Notes: generated by a model from the sequence alone, not told the origin. Shown: positions 28,900 to 38,281, counted from the first letter of the stretch. The stretch is DNA of 64,000 nucleotides from Pleionea sediminis (GCF_007570825.1 NZ_SUNB01000001.1:930001-994000), one strand, 5' to 3'. A program made the numbers and translations.

Positions 28900-29598
28900 C
28901 TACTTATACGCTACAAGAGCATTCCTTAGAGCATTAATTTGTTCATCATGTCCGACCACAATGAGAACATCTCCATCATCTAAATAATGTTCATTCTCAT
29001 CAGAGATAAATATAAGCTGATTACTGACTTCCCAGTCTAATAATCCAATCAATACTAAGTTAAATTTTTTACTTAAACCCAACTCGGACACCTTTTTACC
29101 AATGACAGGAGAGTTTTTCGGTACAATGAGCTCGGCTAACTCCAGGTCTTGCTGACCCAATAGAGTATGTTCAAGCATCTCAGAAACCAAAGGTTGGGTC
29201 ATCATTTGAACAACCTTGTTAGCAGACAATAAATAGGGATCAATCACTTTATTGGCACCTGCTGCTAGCAAACGATCCTGAGCGTCTGGATATTCAGAAA
29301 TCGCCATAATTCTTAACGACGAATCAATTGCCCGTGCCGACAAACACAAAAAGACATTTTCAGAATCTTGATTCAACAATGCAAACAAAAGATTGACTGT
29401 CGATCCGACACCCGCCAGTCGCAAGTCTTCATCTTTTTCGTAACTCGCTAATTTTGCATTGAATCCCTTAACGGTGGCTTTTTCTACTCTCTCAAAACAA
29501 TGATCGAACAAAACCACTTCGTGCCCATCCCGGCTCAACGCACGAGCAACCTCCAAGCCACTTTCACCACATCCAAATATCGCAATTGAAAGTGTCAC
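28900..29598 (-). CDS. soluble RCK (TrkA-N/TrkA-C) protein, potassium-channel partner
   Basis: A 232-residue cytosolic protein with an N-terminal Rossmann fold (SIAIFGCGESGLEVARAL) that should bind a nucleotide and a C-terminal TrkA-C-like lobe (LAELIVPKNSPVIGKKVSELGL). It contains no membrane helix. The frame opens at a TTG (29604), but GGAG upstream is correctly spaced for GTG at 29598. That GTG overlaps the channel's stop codon as GTGA, so it is translationally coupled. It most likely joins the channel's own RCK domain in the cytosolic gating ring. Confidence 0.82.
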   Translation of the reverse strand: MTLSIAIFGCGESGLEVARALSRDGHEVVLFDHCFERVEKATVKGFNAKLASYEKDEDLRLAGVGSTVNLLFALLNQDSENVFLCLSARAIDSSLRIMAISEYPDAQDRLLAAGANKVIDPYLLSANKVVQMMTQPLVSEMLEHTLLGQQDLELAELIVPKNSPVIGKKVSELGLSKKFNLVLIGLLDWEVSNQLIFISDENEHYLDDGDVLIVVGHDEQINALRNALVAYK

Positions 29599-31163
29599 AT
29601 CCAATACTCCATAAAATAGGCAGCGCTTTGATAATGACCAACAACGACTAAACGATCATTCTCTTGCAGCGAGTAAGATTCATCAGGATTAAACAAAAAT
29701 TTATACTCGCCAACATTAAAGATATCTTGTCCTTCTACGCTTGTATCGACAACAATCCCAACCAAAACTAATTTAAATTCTCTGCAGTCTACATCGGTTA
29801 AAGACCGACCAATTAAGCGAGAATCATGATTTACAGTAATCGTTTCAATACCTATTCCTTCAGAGCCGCTCATAATATCGCGTATTGCATCAAAAGCTAC
29901 CGGCTGACCGGCAAATTCCCGACTCACAATCGCCGTTATTTCATTGGGACTGATAACTTTAGTAGCACCGGCAGTGCTCATTTTTACTTTATTTTCAGGT
30001 AAATTTACTCGTGCAATAATTGATACCGACGGATTCAATTGCCGTAGTGATAACGTAATATAAAGATTAATGACATCATCGTTGGTCAAACAAACAACAT
30101 GCTCTACTTTTTCCGTTATGCTTAGTTGAGACAAAACTTCAGAACTTGAGGCATCACCCTGTAAAGCCAAGAGTCCGTTTTTTCGCGCTCGTGAAATTTT
30201 CTCGGAATTCTCCTCTAAGATGACCACATTTTTTTTCAACTTTGATAGCTTTTCAGCAACAATCGCTCCTATACGACCATATCCACAAATGAGTGAATAA
30301 TTAGACAGCTTCTCTATTTCAGAAAGAATGCGATTATCTTGTATCTCAGACAACTTAGAGTTAAAGGCAGCGACAACGGTTGATGTAAAAAACGCCACCA
30401 CTCCAACGCCAGAAACTATTAAAACCATAGTAACGACCCGACCTTCGACAGTCACTGGAGTAATATCGCCATAACCAACCGTTGAAACAGTGACTAAGGA
30501 CCAATAAAAAGCATCGAATAAATTGGTAATCTGGGAGTTGTCTTTACCACCTTCAAATACATATAAAGCGGCGCCCGAAATCATGATAATTATTGCAACA
30601 AACAGTAAAAGAGTATGAAGTTCGAAGCGTTTTTCTTCCAAGACCTTGGCAAACTCAGAGATGGTTCGCGAATATCGAAACAGCTTAAATAAACGAAATA
30701 GTAAAAACACCCGTAAAAATCTTAAAGGACGATAAACTGGGACTATCGCAAGTAAATCAATAATGGCAAGAGGACTGGATATATAGCGCCATTTTTCAAG
30801 AAATATCAGACGATAAATCTCTTGCCAATTTATTGGAACATTCGCTTTCTGAGCATTCTCCATTTGCTCAACGACTATTTCATGCACGTCGCTACAAATC
30901 CAAAAGCGAATTAAGTACTCAATGATAAAAATACTAACTACAAATACTTCAAACCAGAGCGTCCACTCTCCAAGGGTATACCTCACTTGAATAATTAATA
31001 CAGTAACACTCATCAAAACTAGGCAGACCATTAAGCTATCGAACCAAATCCGCTTGGTCGACTGCTGTGAAATCATAACTTCCTGAAACAGAGCCTTTAG
31101 ACTTTTATATCCAGAATGATTAGAAGCCCAAAAACTCCATTTTAAAACCAGTTTTTTAATCAA
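29595..31163 (-). CDS. six-TM voltage-sensor-type potassium channel with cytosolic RCK domain
   Basis: A channel of about 522 residues. Six membrane helices precede the selectivity filter TVSTVGYGDITP. The S4 region (YRPLRFLRVFLLFRLFKLFRYSR) has arginines at roughly three-residue intervals, as in voltage sensors. After S6 comes a TrkA-N domain (SLICGYGRIGAIVAEKL) and a TrkA-C domain. It is Kch-like but with a full S1-S4 domain and a complete RCK. The longest frame starts at GTG 31205, inside the zinc-finger gene. The TTG at 31163 overlaps that gene's TGA as TTGA and has AGAGG at optimal distance, so it is the likely start. The 3' end overlaps the RCK gene. Confidence 0.87.
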   Translation of the reverse strand: MIKKLVLKWSFWASNHSGYKSLKALFQEVMISQQSTKRIWFDSLMVCLVLMSVTVLIIQVRYTLGEWTLWFEVFVVSIFIIEYLIRFWICSDVHEIVVEQMENAQKANVPINWQEIYRLIFLEKWRYISSPLAIIDLLAIVPVYRPLRFLRVFLLFRLFKLFRYSRTISEFAKVLEEKRFELHTLLLFVAIIIMISGAALYVFEGGKDNSQITNLFDAFYWSLVTVSTVGYGDITPVTVEGRVVTMVLIVSGVGVVAFFTSTVVAAFNSKLSEIQDNRILSEIEKLSNYSLICGYGRIGAIVAEKLSKLKKNVVILEENSEKISRARKNGLLALQGDASSSEVLSQLSITEKVEHVVCLTNDDVINLYITLSLRQLNPSVSIIARVNLPENKVKMSTAGATKVISPNEITAIVSREFAGQPVAFDAIRDIMSGSEGIGIETITVNHDSRLIGRSLTDVDCREFKLVLVGIVVDTSVEGQDIFNVGEYKFLFNPDESYSLQENDRLVVVGHYQSAAYFMEYWM

Positions 31164-31378
31164 GCCTGGTCCTCTAACTGATAAATCGCGCCACAATAAG
31201 GGCACTTGATCTTACCCACTTTCTCAATTTCTAAATAAACTCTGGGGTGCATATTCCACAAATCTGAATCAGGTAATGGACAACACAAAGGTAACTGACT
31301 TGGCTTTATCTGAATAATCTGATTAGATGCTTTCTCATTTTCGTTTGAACTGTTAACTGTCTGTACTTGATCGGTCAT
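31160..31378 (-). CDS. small zinc-finger protein (zf-CHCC type)
   Basis: A 72-residue protein. The C-terminal half carries the CHCC zinc motif: Cys in LPLCCPLPDSDLWNMHPRVYL, His in MHPRVYL and C-P-Y-C near the end. This is the fold of the NDUFS6-like zinc-finger family common in Proteobacteria. The N-terminal 35 residues are polar and probably disordered. A good TGGAG ribosome site precedes the ATG. It sits 47 bases after glnE and its stop codon overlaps the channel start, so it probably sets channel translation. Confidence 0.8.
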   Translation of the reverse strand: MTDQVQTVNSSNENEKASNQIIQIKPSQLPLCCPLPDSDLWNMHPRVYLEIEKVGKIKCPYCGAIYQLEDQA

Positions 31379-31425
31379 ATTTACTCCAGTAATAGTATCA
31401 ACAATATTTATTTCGACTGGTCAAA

Positions 31426-34314
31426 CTACGATTCATCATTCCCAAACACTTGCGACCAATAATATCGCACTCTCTCTCGTTGATTCTCGATAGATTCAGC
31501 CTTAACTAATTTAGGTTTCCCACTTAAAACCAACAAATTGTTCAATTCACGATAATAGCGATAGGCCATTATTAATTCAGTTGCCATTGTCGGCTCAATA
31601 ATATTTAGCTCAGCGAGTCGATCGTACTGTCGAGTCGTCCGACTCGACCACGGCTCACCTTTATTCATACACCCATTAATCAATAACAAATACTGAACGA
31701 TAAATTCTATATCAACCATGCCTCCAGAGCATTGTTTAAAATCAAGGTTTCCTACTGTACTTTTATCTAAGGCCTGACGCATCTTTTTACGCATTTTAAT
31801 AACGTCTTTGCGAATCGATATTTTATCTCTTTCTTTTTCAATTATCGATAAGCGAAAGCTTGCAAACCAATCTCGAATCTTGCGATCGCCAACCACCGCT
31901 CGAGCCCGAGTTAGAGCTTGATGTTCCCACGTCCAGGCATCATTGATTTGATAGTCTTGAAAAGCTTGTATCAGGCTAACCAGCAACCCTGAACTGCCCG
32001 AGGGTCGTAAACGCATGTCAACTTCATACAATACACCAGACATGGTTCGAATATTTAAAGAGTGAATAATTCGTTGTGCCAGTCGAGTAAAGAATTGATT
32101 ATTTGTTTGTGGTTTATCCGACTGAGTCATACCCTCGGGATCGGCATCGTACAAAAATACCAAATCAAGGTCCGATCCAAAACCGAGTTCCTCTCCCCCA
32201 AACTTACCATAAGCAATAACAGAAAAACCTTTCAAGTTATCATAACTAGCGCCTTCTACCGAAGGTACACCGTATCGCTTACACAATTTTTTCCACGCCA
32301 AAATTAAAACGCTGTCTAAAATTGCATTGGCTATTTGGCTTAAATATCGACTAGCATTTTTAACATCAATTGTTTTGTTCAGTACCGCTGCCGCAACTCT
32401 CAACTCGTGTGTTTGCTTAAAGATACGAAGCTGTTCTTGTTGTTGCTCTTCATCTTCAGGTTCAATTCTCATTAGTTGCTGTCGTAATTCGAGCTTTAGA
32501 TCGGCTTTCATTAATGGCTGATATAGACTTGCCGGGTACAACAATTCATCTAACAGCAACGGGTGTTCCGCCAATTGTTCACTAACCCACTGGCTTTGCC
32601 CGCATAGTTTTATTAAATGGTCGAGAACGGGTGGGTTTTCTTCGAGCAACACCAAATAAGCTGTTCGTCGTATAATCGAACGAAGTAATACTAAAACTCG
32701 CTCAAGGGTTACTGCGGGCAGCTCTTCTGTTGCTAGTGAAAACAAAAATTTAGGCAGAAGGGCTTCAACACGACTTTTTCCTTTCGATGATAATTGCTGA
32801 AAATACGAAGCATTAACAAACTCTCTAAGTTTTTTTACCATCAACTCGAGTTGTTCTGTTTTGTGTTCTTTATACCAATGTTGAAAGTCGTCTTTCTCAA
32901 TCACATCCAATGAAAACTGTTTAATTTCTACAGCCTCGTCTTCATCAGCGTGAAATACAGCGGAAAACTCTCTTGCGACTATCGATTGATGAACCTTAAG
33001 CTGTTCAAGTAGCTCAGCATAACTTTTAAATGACATTGCCGCAGTTAAACGAGCCTGATCAACCTCTGACTGAGGTAACTGTTGCGTTTGTTGATCATTG
33101 ATTTGCTGTAATATGTGCTCTACTTCGCGTAAAAACAAATAAGCATTTAATAATTCACCAGCAATAGCTTCGTTTATCATTTCTAAGTCAACTAATTGTT
33201 GAAGTGCCTGAATAAAACTACGCTCTTGCAAATTTCTCACTCTACCACCGCGGATGAGCTGCAATGACTGAACAATAAATTCCGCTTCACGAATACCGCC
33301 TGAGCCCAGCTTAATATTGTCGGCCAATCCACGACGCCGAATTTCGGTTTCAATTTTAGATTTTAAATTGCGAATAGACTCTAAAACACCAAAGTCGATA
33401 TAACGACGATAAACAAAAGGCTTTATCAATTGATAGAATTCGTCAGCAAAAGGATTATCCGCATTTATAACCCTCGCTTTGATCATGGCGAATCGTTCCC
33501 ACTCTCTGCCCTGCTCTTGATAATAATCCTCTGCAGCAGCAAAACTCATCGCTAATGGACCATCTTCGCCATAAGGCCTTAGTCGCATATCAACTCGAAA
33601 AACATAGCCATCACGAGTAACCTCGCCTAGTAGATTTATCAACCGCTGACCAAGTCGAATGTAGAAAGTATGCAATTCTAACGATCGTTGAGCACCTTGT
33701 GATTGCCCATCTTCTGGATAATAAAAAATAAGATCGATATCAGATGAAAAGTTCAGCTCATAACCGCCAAACTTGCCCATGGCAACAATCAACAAAGGCA
33801 TATCAATACCAGCTTCATTTTTTGGGTAGCCCCACTGCAGACAAAATTGTGGATAAAGCCAATGATAGGCGGCAAGGATCAGTTTGTCCGATAGATGAGA
33901 AATATCTGCCAATTCTTGCTCTATGGTCGTTAATCGATTTAAGCGCCGGATTGCAATTAAGCCAAAAAGTCGAGTACGCCAACGCCGCAGCACTTGTTTT
34001 ACCGGAATATCAGAAGTTAAACCGACTAAGTCTTCATTGATAAGTTCTTCAATTGACTTGTAATCCAATTGGGATTCGAGCGAGTTTTGCAAGCACCAAT
34101 GAGATAAGTAATCAAACTCACGAAGCAAACACTCGGCAACAAAGGGACTCAGCGCACAGGCTTTAATGAATGCCGTCTTGACCTGCCCCGGTAATTTATC
34201 GATAGCGTCAGCGTGCAGTTTTACGATCGGCTCCCAAGCAGATTCAGCCAAAGGAGTAAGAAAATTACCGACTTGCGTACTAAACTCTATATTAGCCAGA
34301 TCACTGTTTGACAC
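31426..34314 (-). CDS. glnE: bifunctional glutamine synthetase adenylyltransferase/deadenylase GlnE
   Basis: GlnE switches glutamine synthetase off and on by adding or removing AMP, under PII control. The 962-residue protein has the family's two nucleotidyltransferase domains: the N-terminal adenylyl-removing domain (GKFGGYELNFSSDIDLIFYY) and the C-terminal adenylyl-transferring domain (GKFGGEELGFGSDLDLVFLYD). Each has the G-S-D-x-D metal motif and is followed by a helical GlnD-UR_UTase domain. The length matches E. coli GlnE (946). Start is GTG with GGA upstream. The zinc-finger, channel and RCK genes follow downstream on the same strand. Confidence 0.97.
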   Translation of the reverse strand: MSNSDLANIEFSTQVGNFLTPLAESAWEPIVKLHADAIDKLPGQVKTAFIKACALSPFVAECLLREFDYLSHWCLQNSLESQLDYKSIEELINEDLVGLTSDIPVKQVLRRWRTRLFGLIAIRRLNRLTTIEQELADISHLSDKLILAAYHWLYPQFCLQWGYPKNEAGIDMPLLIVAMGKFGGYELNFSSDIDLIFYYPEDGQSQGAQRSLELHTFYIRLGQRLINLLGEVTRDGYVFRVDMRLRPYGEDGPLAMSFAAAEDYYQEQGREWERFAMIKARVINADNPFADEFYQLIKPFVYRRYIDFGVLESIRNLKSKIETEIRRRGLADNIKLGSGGIREAEFIVQSLQLIRGGRVRNLQERSFIQALQQLVDLEMINEAIAGELLNAYLFLREVEHILQQINDQQTQQLPQSEVDQARLTAAMSFKSYAELLEQLKVHQSIVAREFSAVFHADEDEAVEIKQFSLDVIEKDDFQHWYKEHKTEQLELMVKKLREFVNASYFQQLSSKGKSRVEALLPKFLFSLATEELPAVTLERVLVLLRSIIRRTAYLVLLEENPPVLDHLIKLCGQSQWVSEQLAEHPLLLDELLYPASLYQPLMKADLKLELRQQLMRIEPEDEEQQQEQLRIFKQTHELRVAAAVLNKTIDVKNASRYLSQIANAILDSVLILAWKKLCKRYGVPSVEGASYDNLKGFSVIAYGKFGGEELGFGSDLDLVFLYDADPEGMTQSDKPQTNNQFFTRLAQRIIHSLNIRTMSGVLYEVDMRLRPSGSSGLLVSLIQAFQDYQINDAWTWEHQALTRARAVVGDRKIRDWFASFRLSIIEKERDKISIRKDVIKMRKKMRQALDKSTVGNLDFKQCSGGMVDIEFIVQYLLLINGCMNKGEPWSSRTTRQYDRLAELNIIEPTMATELIMAYRYYRELNNLLVLSGKPKLVKAESIENQRERVRYYWSQVFGNDES

Positions 34315-34411
34315 TATCGTCGTCCGAGTGGTTAATTTATTGATATTATTACTATAACGTGAACCGATAAGGTTCTCCAGAATTCATCTTTTAACTCATG
34401 GAGATACAATA

Positions 34412-34636
34412 ATGGACTTATTTAAATGGATAGCAATGATTACCCTGATAGTCATGGGGGCACAAGTTATTAAGCACTATATTGACTCAAAAAGCAGCAC
34501 CAATGAAACTAACAAACGGCTCGATGAAGAGCTGAAGCGAATTAGTGAGTTGGAAGAACGGGTTAAAACACTGGAGAAAATAGTCACCGATCCCAGTGAG
34601 AATTTGCGCAAAGAGATTGATAAGCTCAATCAGTAA
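34412..34636 (+). CDS. PspB-like single-TM coiled-coil protein
   Basis: A 74-residue protein with one N-terminal membrane helix (LFKWIAMITLIVMGAQVI) and a cytosolic coiled coil (RISELEERVKTLEKIVTDP). The layout and the LEERVKTLEKI segment resemble phage-shock protein PspB, although pspA and pspC are not nearby. It has a good GGAGA ribosome site and lies 24 bases before lemA, so it is co-transcribed with it. A role in membrane stress sensing is inferred from resemblance only. Confidence 0.6.
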   Translation: MDLFKWIAMITLIVMGAQVIKHYIDSKSSTNETNKRLDEELKRISELEERVKTLEKIVTDPSENLRKEIDKLNQ

Positions 34637-34660
34637 ACTTTAAATTAACAGGAGACCATT

Positions 34661-35242
34661 ATGGAATGGGTTGCTCTAGGAATAATCGTTTTATTATTTG
34701 TTTATATTATTGCGATTTACAATAAACTGGTGAGTTTGAAAAATCGTTTTAAAAACGCATTTGCTCAAATAGATGTCCAGTTAACAAGACGACATGATTT
34801 AATTCCAAACTTAGTGGAAACTGCCAAAGGATACATGGCGCACGAAAAGGAAACATTAGAATCCGTCATCTCTGCCAGAACTCAAGCCGTATCTGCTTCA
34901 AAACAGGCGGCAGACGATCCTGCCGATGCTCTTTCCATTCAATCTTTAATGGGGGCTGAAGCCGCCTTGACAGGTGCTATGGGTAAGCTATTTGCACTGA
35001 TGGAAAATTATCCCGACTTAAAGGCCAATCAAACCATGTCGCAATTAATGGAAGAGTTGACCACAACAGAAAATAAGGTTGCTTTTGCCCGTCAAGCTTA
35101 CAACGACTCTGTGATGTTTTATAACACTTATCGAGAACAGTTCCCCAACAATATAATTTCAGGTGGCTTTAACTTCTCCGCGGCTCAGCTGTTTGAAGTA
35201 GAAGAAATTGACGTCAAGAAAGCAGTCAAAGTCTCCTTTTAA
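34661..35242 (+). CDS. lemA: LemA family membrane protein
   Basis: A 193-residue LemA protein. An N-terminal membrane helix (WVALGIIVLLFVYIIAIYNKLV) is followed by the canonical NRFKNAFAQIDVQLTRRHDLIPNLVETAKGY segment (in part) and a helical bundle ending in FPNNIISGGFNF. LemA proteins are membrane-anchored with the bundle outside or in the periplasm, and they are very often encoded beside an M48 peptidase or TPM protein. Here an M48 peptidase follows 20 bases downstream. AGGAGA precedes the ATG. The molecular function of LemA is not settled. Confidence 0.93.
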   Translation: MEWVALGIIVLLFVYIIAIYNKLVSLKNRFKNAFAQIDVQLTRRHDLIPNLVETAKGYMAHEKETLESVISARTQAVSASKQAADDPADALSIQSLMGAEAALTGAMGKLFALMENYPDLKANQTMSQLMEELTTTENKVAFARQAYNDSVMFYNTYREQFPNNIISGGFNFSAAQLFEVEEIDVKKAVKVSF

Positions 35243-35262
35243 ATTCGGATAAATAACCGAAT

Positions 35263-37176
35263 ATGAACTTTTTTGAACACCAGCAAAAAGCACGAAAACA
35301 AACTAAAAAGCTGGTGACTTTCTTTATCTTTGCGGTCATCGGGATCGTAGCACTTGTTAATTTTTCGCTGTTCTTTGCAGTTTGCTTTTTTCAAGCTCAA
35401 TGCATGCCAATCAATGAATATTGGCATCACCCCATTAGTATATCAATCACTTCTGTCATTATAGGCGCGATTGGAATAACCAGTTTGATTCGATGGTACC
35501 AGCTAAAATCGGGTGGTGGTATTCAAGCCGTTAGAATGGCAAATGCAACACATGTTCGTTTGGACACTTCAAATCCACAGGAAAAACAATTTATCAACGT
35601 TGTGGAAGAGATGTCCATTGCTTCTGGAATAATTATGCCAAGCCTTTTTGTGATGAAACACGAGCAGTCGATCAACGCTTTTGTTGCAGGAACAGAACCT
35701 CATAATGCTGTCTTAGTCGTTACACAAGGCTGCCTTGAAAAACTCGACCGGCAAGAGCTGCAAGGAGTTATTGCACATGAGTTTAGTCACATATTCAATG
35801 GTGATATGAAACTTAATATTTATCTTATTGGTGTACTTGCGGGTATCTTGGTTATCGGTCAAGCTGGTGAGTTTTTAACTCGGACTGGAGCTCGTTCTCG
35901 CTCAAGTAGGAGAACCGATGGTAGAGCGGCTCTCATTGGTTTTGCGCTGGTATTCGCTGGATATATTGGATTGTTTTTTGGACGATTAATTAAAGCAGCT
36001 ATCTCTCGGCAAAGGGAGTTTTTAGCTGATGCATCCGCCGTTCAATACACAAGAGATAATGTAGGTATCAGCAATGCCTTATACAAAATTCAATTTGATA
36101 GTTACGGTTCGTTACTCGAATCCAAATCAGCAGAAGAACTGAGTCACCTGTGCTTTGAGTCCTCACATAAAATAGCTTTTTTCAAGAATATTCTTTCTAC
36201 TCATCCCCCTATTGATAAACGAATTCAACAAGTCAACCCTCGCTTTACTCCACCGAAACTTAAACCAATAGAGTCAAAACCTCAACCTGAATTAGAGAGC
36301 GAAAATTCTGAGGAACATCGTAAAATCATCGATGATGCACTCTCGGTATCCAGCTCCATGGTAGAGCAATCATTTAGTTCAAAAGAGATTTGTCATGAGG
36401 TAGGCCATATTAATGCGGCATCTATCGATAAAGCTCATGCACAATTAATTCTATTGTCCAAAAAGTTAAAACTCATTGCTCGCGGTCTAGACAACGATTT
36501 TGCTCCACATCATCTTGTCTACTGTCTTATCATTATCAATAACACAATGCCAAGATCAGAAATTATTGAAATGGCCTTTAAGTGGATGGATGAAAAAACT
36601 CTTAATCAATCAATAAACCTTTTACCTCAAATGGCACAGATCGAAGCTTCCGATCAATATATGTTACTGGAGCTAGCCATACCTCGATTGACCAACCAGG
36701 AGGATGCGGATAAAAAGTTATTTCTTAGTAATTGTAAGCGCTTAGTTGACATCGATAAAAATGTATCGCTCAGCGAATATGTTATCTACGCACTATGTAT
36801 CCGAATATTAGAAAAGGACACACCCTTCAAAAAGTCAATTACTCGATATCAAGATGTGTATGAGGAAATCACTCTGGTGCTATCGGAATTCATTAATCAG
36901 ACTCAAGCTTCCAATCACGATAAAGAAGCGACTCTTAAAAATTTATGTCTCACTTTTGGAATCAAAAATGCAAACTATTCAAAAAGTAATTTCAATGCTA
37001 ATCAGTTTCATAAAGCATTAAAGAAGTTATCCAGACTTAATCCTTTGCTTAAACAACCCGTTGTAGAAGCCATTGCCCACTCCATTACCAGTGACGGACA
37101 GGTTCATAAAAGCGAGTTTTTATTAATTAGGGCCGTGTGCACTTATTTGAACACACCGGTTCCAAAGATCTTCTAA
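35263..37176 (+). CDS. M48 family membrane metallopeptidase with TerB-like C-terminus
   Basis: A 637-residue inner-membrane zinc peptidase of the HtpX type. Two N-terminal membrane helices precede the HExxH site in GVIAHEFSHIFNGD (His172, His176). Another pair of helices comes next, and then the third ligand region REFLADASAVQYTR. The catalytic part ends at THPPIDKRIQQVNP near residue 326. An unusual 300-residue extension follows: a linker, helical repeats and a final segment resembling the TerB fold (VEAIAHSITSDGQVHKSEFLLIRAVC, in part). Most HtpX proteins are under 300 residues. Proteolytic quality control with LemA is likely; the extension may bind partners. Confidence 0.87.
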   Translation: MNFFEHQQKARKQTKKLVTFFIFAVIGIVALVNFSLFFAVCFFQAQCMPINEYWHHPISISITSVIIGAIGITSLIRWYQLKSGGGIQAVRMANATHVRLDTSNPQEKQFINVVEEMSIASGIIMPSLFVMKHEQSINAFVAGTEPHNAVLVVTQGCLEKLDRQELQGVIAHEFSHIFNGDMKLNIYLIGVLAGILVIGQAGEFLTRTGARSRSSRRTDGRAALIGFALVFAGYIGLFFGRLIKAAISRQREFLADASAVQYTRDNVGISNALYKIQFDSYGSLLESKSAEELSHLCFESSHKIAFFKNILSTHPPIDKRIQQVNPRFTPPKLKPIESKPQPELESENSEEHRKIIDDALSVSSSMVEQSFSSKEICHEVGHINAASIDKAHAQLILLSKKLKLIARGLDNDFAPHHLVYCLIIINNTMPRSEIIEMAFKWMDEKTLNQSINLLPQMAQIEASDQYMLLELAIPRLTNQEDADKKLFLSNCKRLVDIDKNVSLSEYVIYALCIRILEKDTPFKKSITRYQDVYEEITLVLSEFINQTQASNHDKEATLKNLCLTFGIKNANYSKSNFNANQFHKALKKLSRLNPLLKQPVVEAIAHSITSDGQVHKSEFLLIRAVCTYLNTPVPKIF

Positions 37177-37404
37177 TATTTTAAAGCATTAGTCAAAAAA
37201 ACCTAAATCTACTGATGAAGAAGCTTTAAAAGCTATATTGTATTTATCGACGCTTATTATCCTCTGAAGATATTCTCGATAAATATTTAAACGGTAACAA
37301 AAAAGACTTAGGACCAATATCACAATGCTAAATACCAATTTCCGTCAAAGCAACAATTGATATATTTTACATAATCGTAATACAGAAACACTAGATTTTC
37401 TCTA
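37177..37404. other. 228-bp gap with no gene
   Basis: This lies between the convergent M48 and BLUF genes. A 35-codon frame at about 37230-37330 ends in a short coding-like peptide but has no start or ribosome site. I see no strong terminator hairpin. Confidence 0.3.
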
Positions 37405-37824
37405 TTAGATGCTTGGCAAACTGTCTCGCAAACTCAGCAAAAACTGATGCGCACTTTCTCCCGCCATTAAGTAAGGTTGAAACTCTGCCGTATTTGAATA
37501 TTTTAAGTTCAACTCTTTTGTAATAGAAGTATCTGGCACATAACCCATAGACCACTCAGAAAAATCCCTGGTGAATATTTCACTGTACTGAAGAATCACA
37601 ATATCAGAATGCCTTTCATCATTAGCAATTTGATGATAGATCTTATTAACATTATCCCTATCACCTTCCAGACACTGCATGAAGTATTTATGGCTAAAAC
37701 ATAACATTCCCGTCACATCCATCTTTTCATTATTTTTGCGAGCACTCGCTAATATCGATTCAATTCCATCTGAATTAAACCCGCCATTTGTCTTACTAAT
37801 GTATAACAAGCGAACCATAAACAT
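37405..37824 (-). CDS. stand-alone BLUF blue-light photoreceptor
   Basis: A 139-residue protein made of one BLUF domain, which binds FAD and senses blue light. All key residues are present at canonical spacing: Tyr8 in LLYISK, Asn32, Gln50 in YFMQCLEGD, and Trp91 and Met93 in FSEWSMGY. Compared with AppA (Tyr21, Asn45, Gln63, Trp104, Met106), the Tyr-to-Gln interval is 42 in both. No effector domain is fused; the last 45 residues form the helical cap. Such short BLUF proteins act by protein-protein contact. AAGGTG precedes the ATG. It is divergent from the pseudo-receiver/pseudo-GTPase pair. Confidence 0.93.
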   Translation of the reverse strand: MFMVRLLYISKTNGGFNSDGIESILASARKNNEKMDVTGMLCFSHKYFMQCLEGDRDNVNKIYHQIANDERHSDIVILQYSEIFTRDFSEWSMGYVPDTSITKELNLKYSNTAEFQPYLMAGESAHQFLLSLRDSLPSI

Positions 37825-38281
37825 AGGTTGTCACCTTTTTAAACGCCAAAATTAGATATAGACCAATTACCTTTCTTTGTAAAAACCAGAGCACTGAGAG
37901 TAATTCAAGCCAATGCACAAAAGCTCGCAAATGATCTTTCTACTTTTCTTAAGACCAAACTGCTCAAACAATATTTTTCATTCACTAAAACATTAATAAA
38001 TTATATTTTGAGATAAATGCTGCGTAATTGGATAAAAAAATGAATAAAAAAAAATAACTTTATAACTTTTGCTGATCTTCATCTCAGAAAGGGGTAGCTA
38101 CTTGTGTGAGCTATATCTGAAAAAATCGAGGTTATTATACCTTTGTCTCTTTTTTGTACATTTTTTGACTATACTCCAACTTCATTGATTATTGCTTTTG
38201 AGAACTAATAAAGTCGTTACATGGAAAAGTTACATACATCGCGACGAGGCGATATTTGTACTGTAATTTGAGGAAAAAATT
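37825..38281. other. 457-bp divergent intergenic region between BLUF and pseudo-receiver genes
   Basis: Very AT-rich. A direct repeat GTTACAT occurs at 38216-38222 and 38229-38235, followed at once by a small hairpin ATCGC/GCGAT (38236-38251). These lie just before the ribosome site GAGGA of the rightward gene. A TATACT that could be a -10 lies near 38170-38176. I see no ORF worth calling. Confidence 0.35.

Noticed and set aside
37230-37330. Short coding-like peptide (ends DLGPISQC)
   Set aside because: Only about 35 codons, preceded by a stop, with no start or ribosome site; possibly a decayed 3' end but not supportable.
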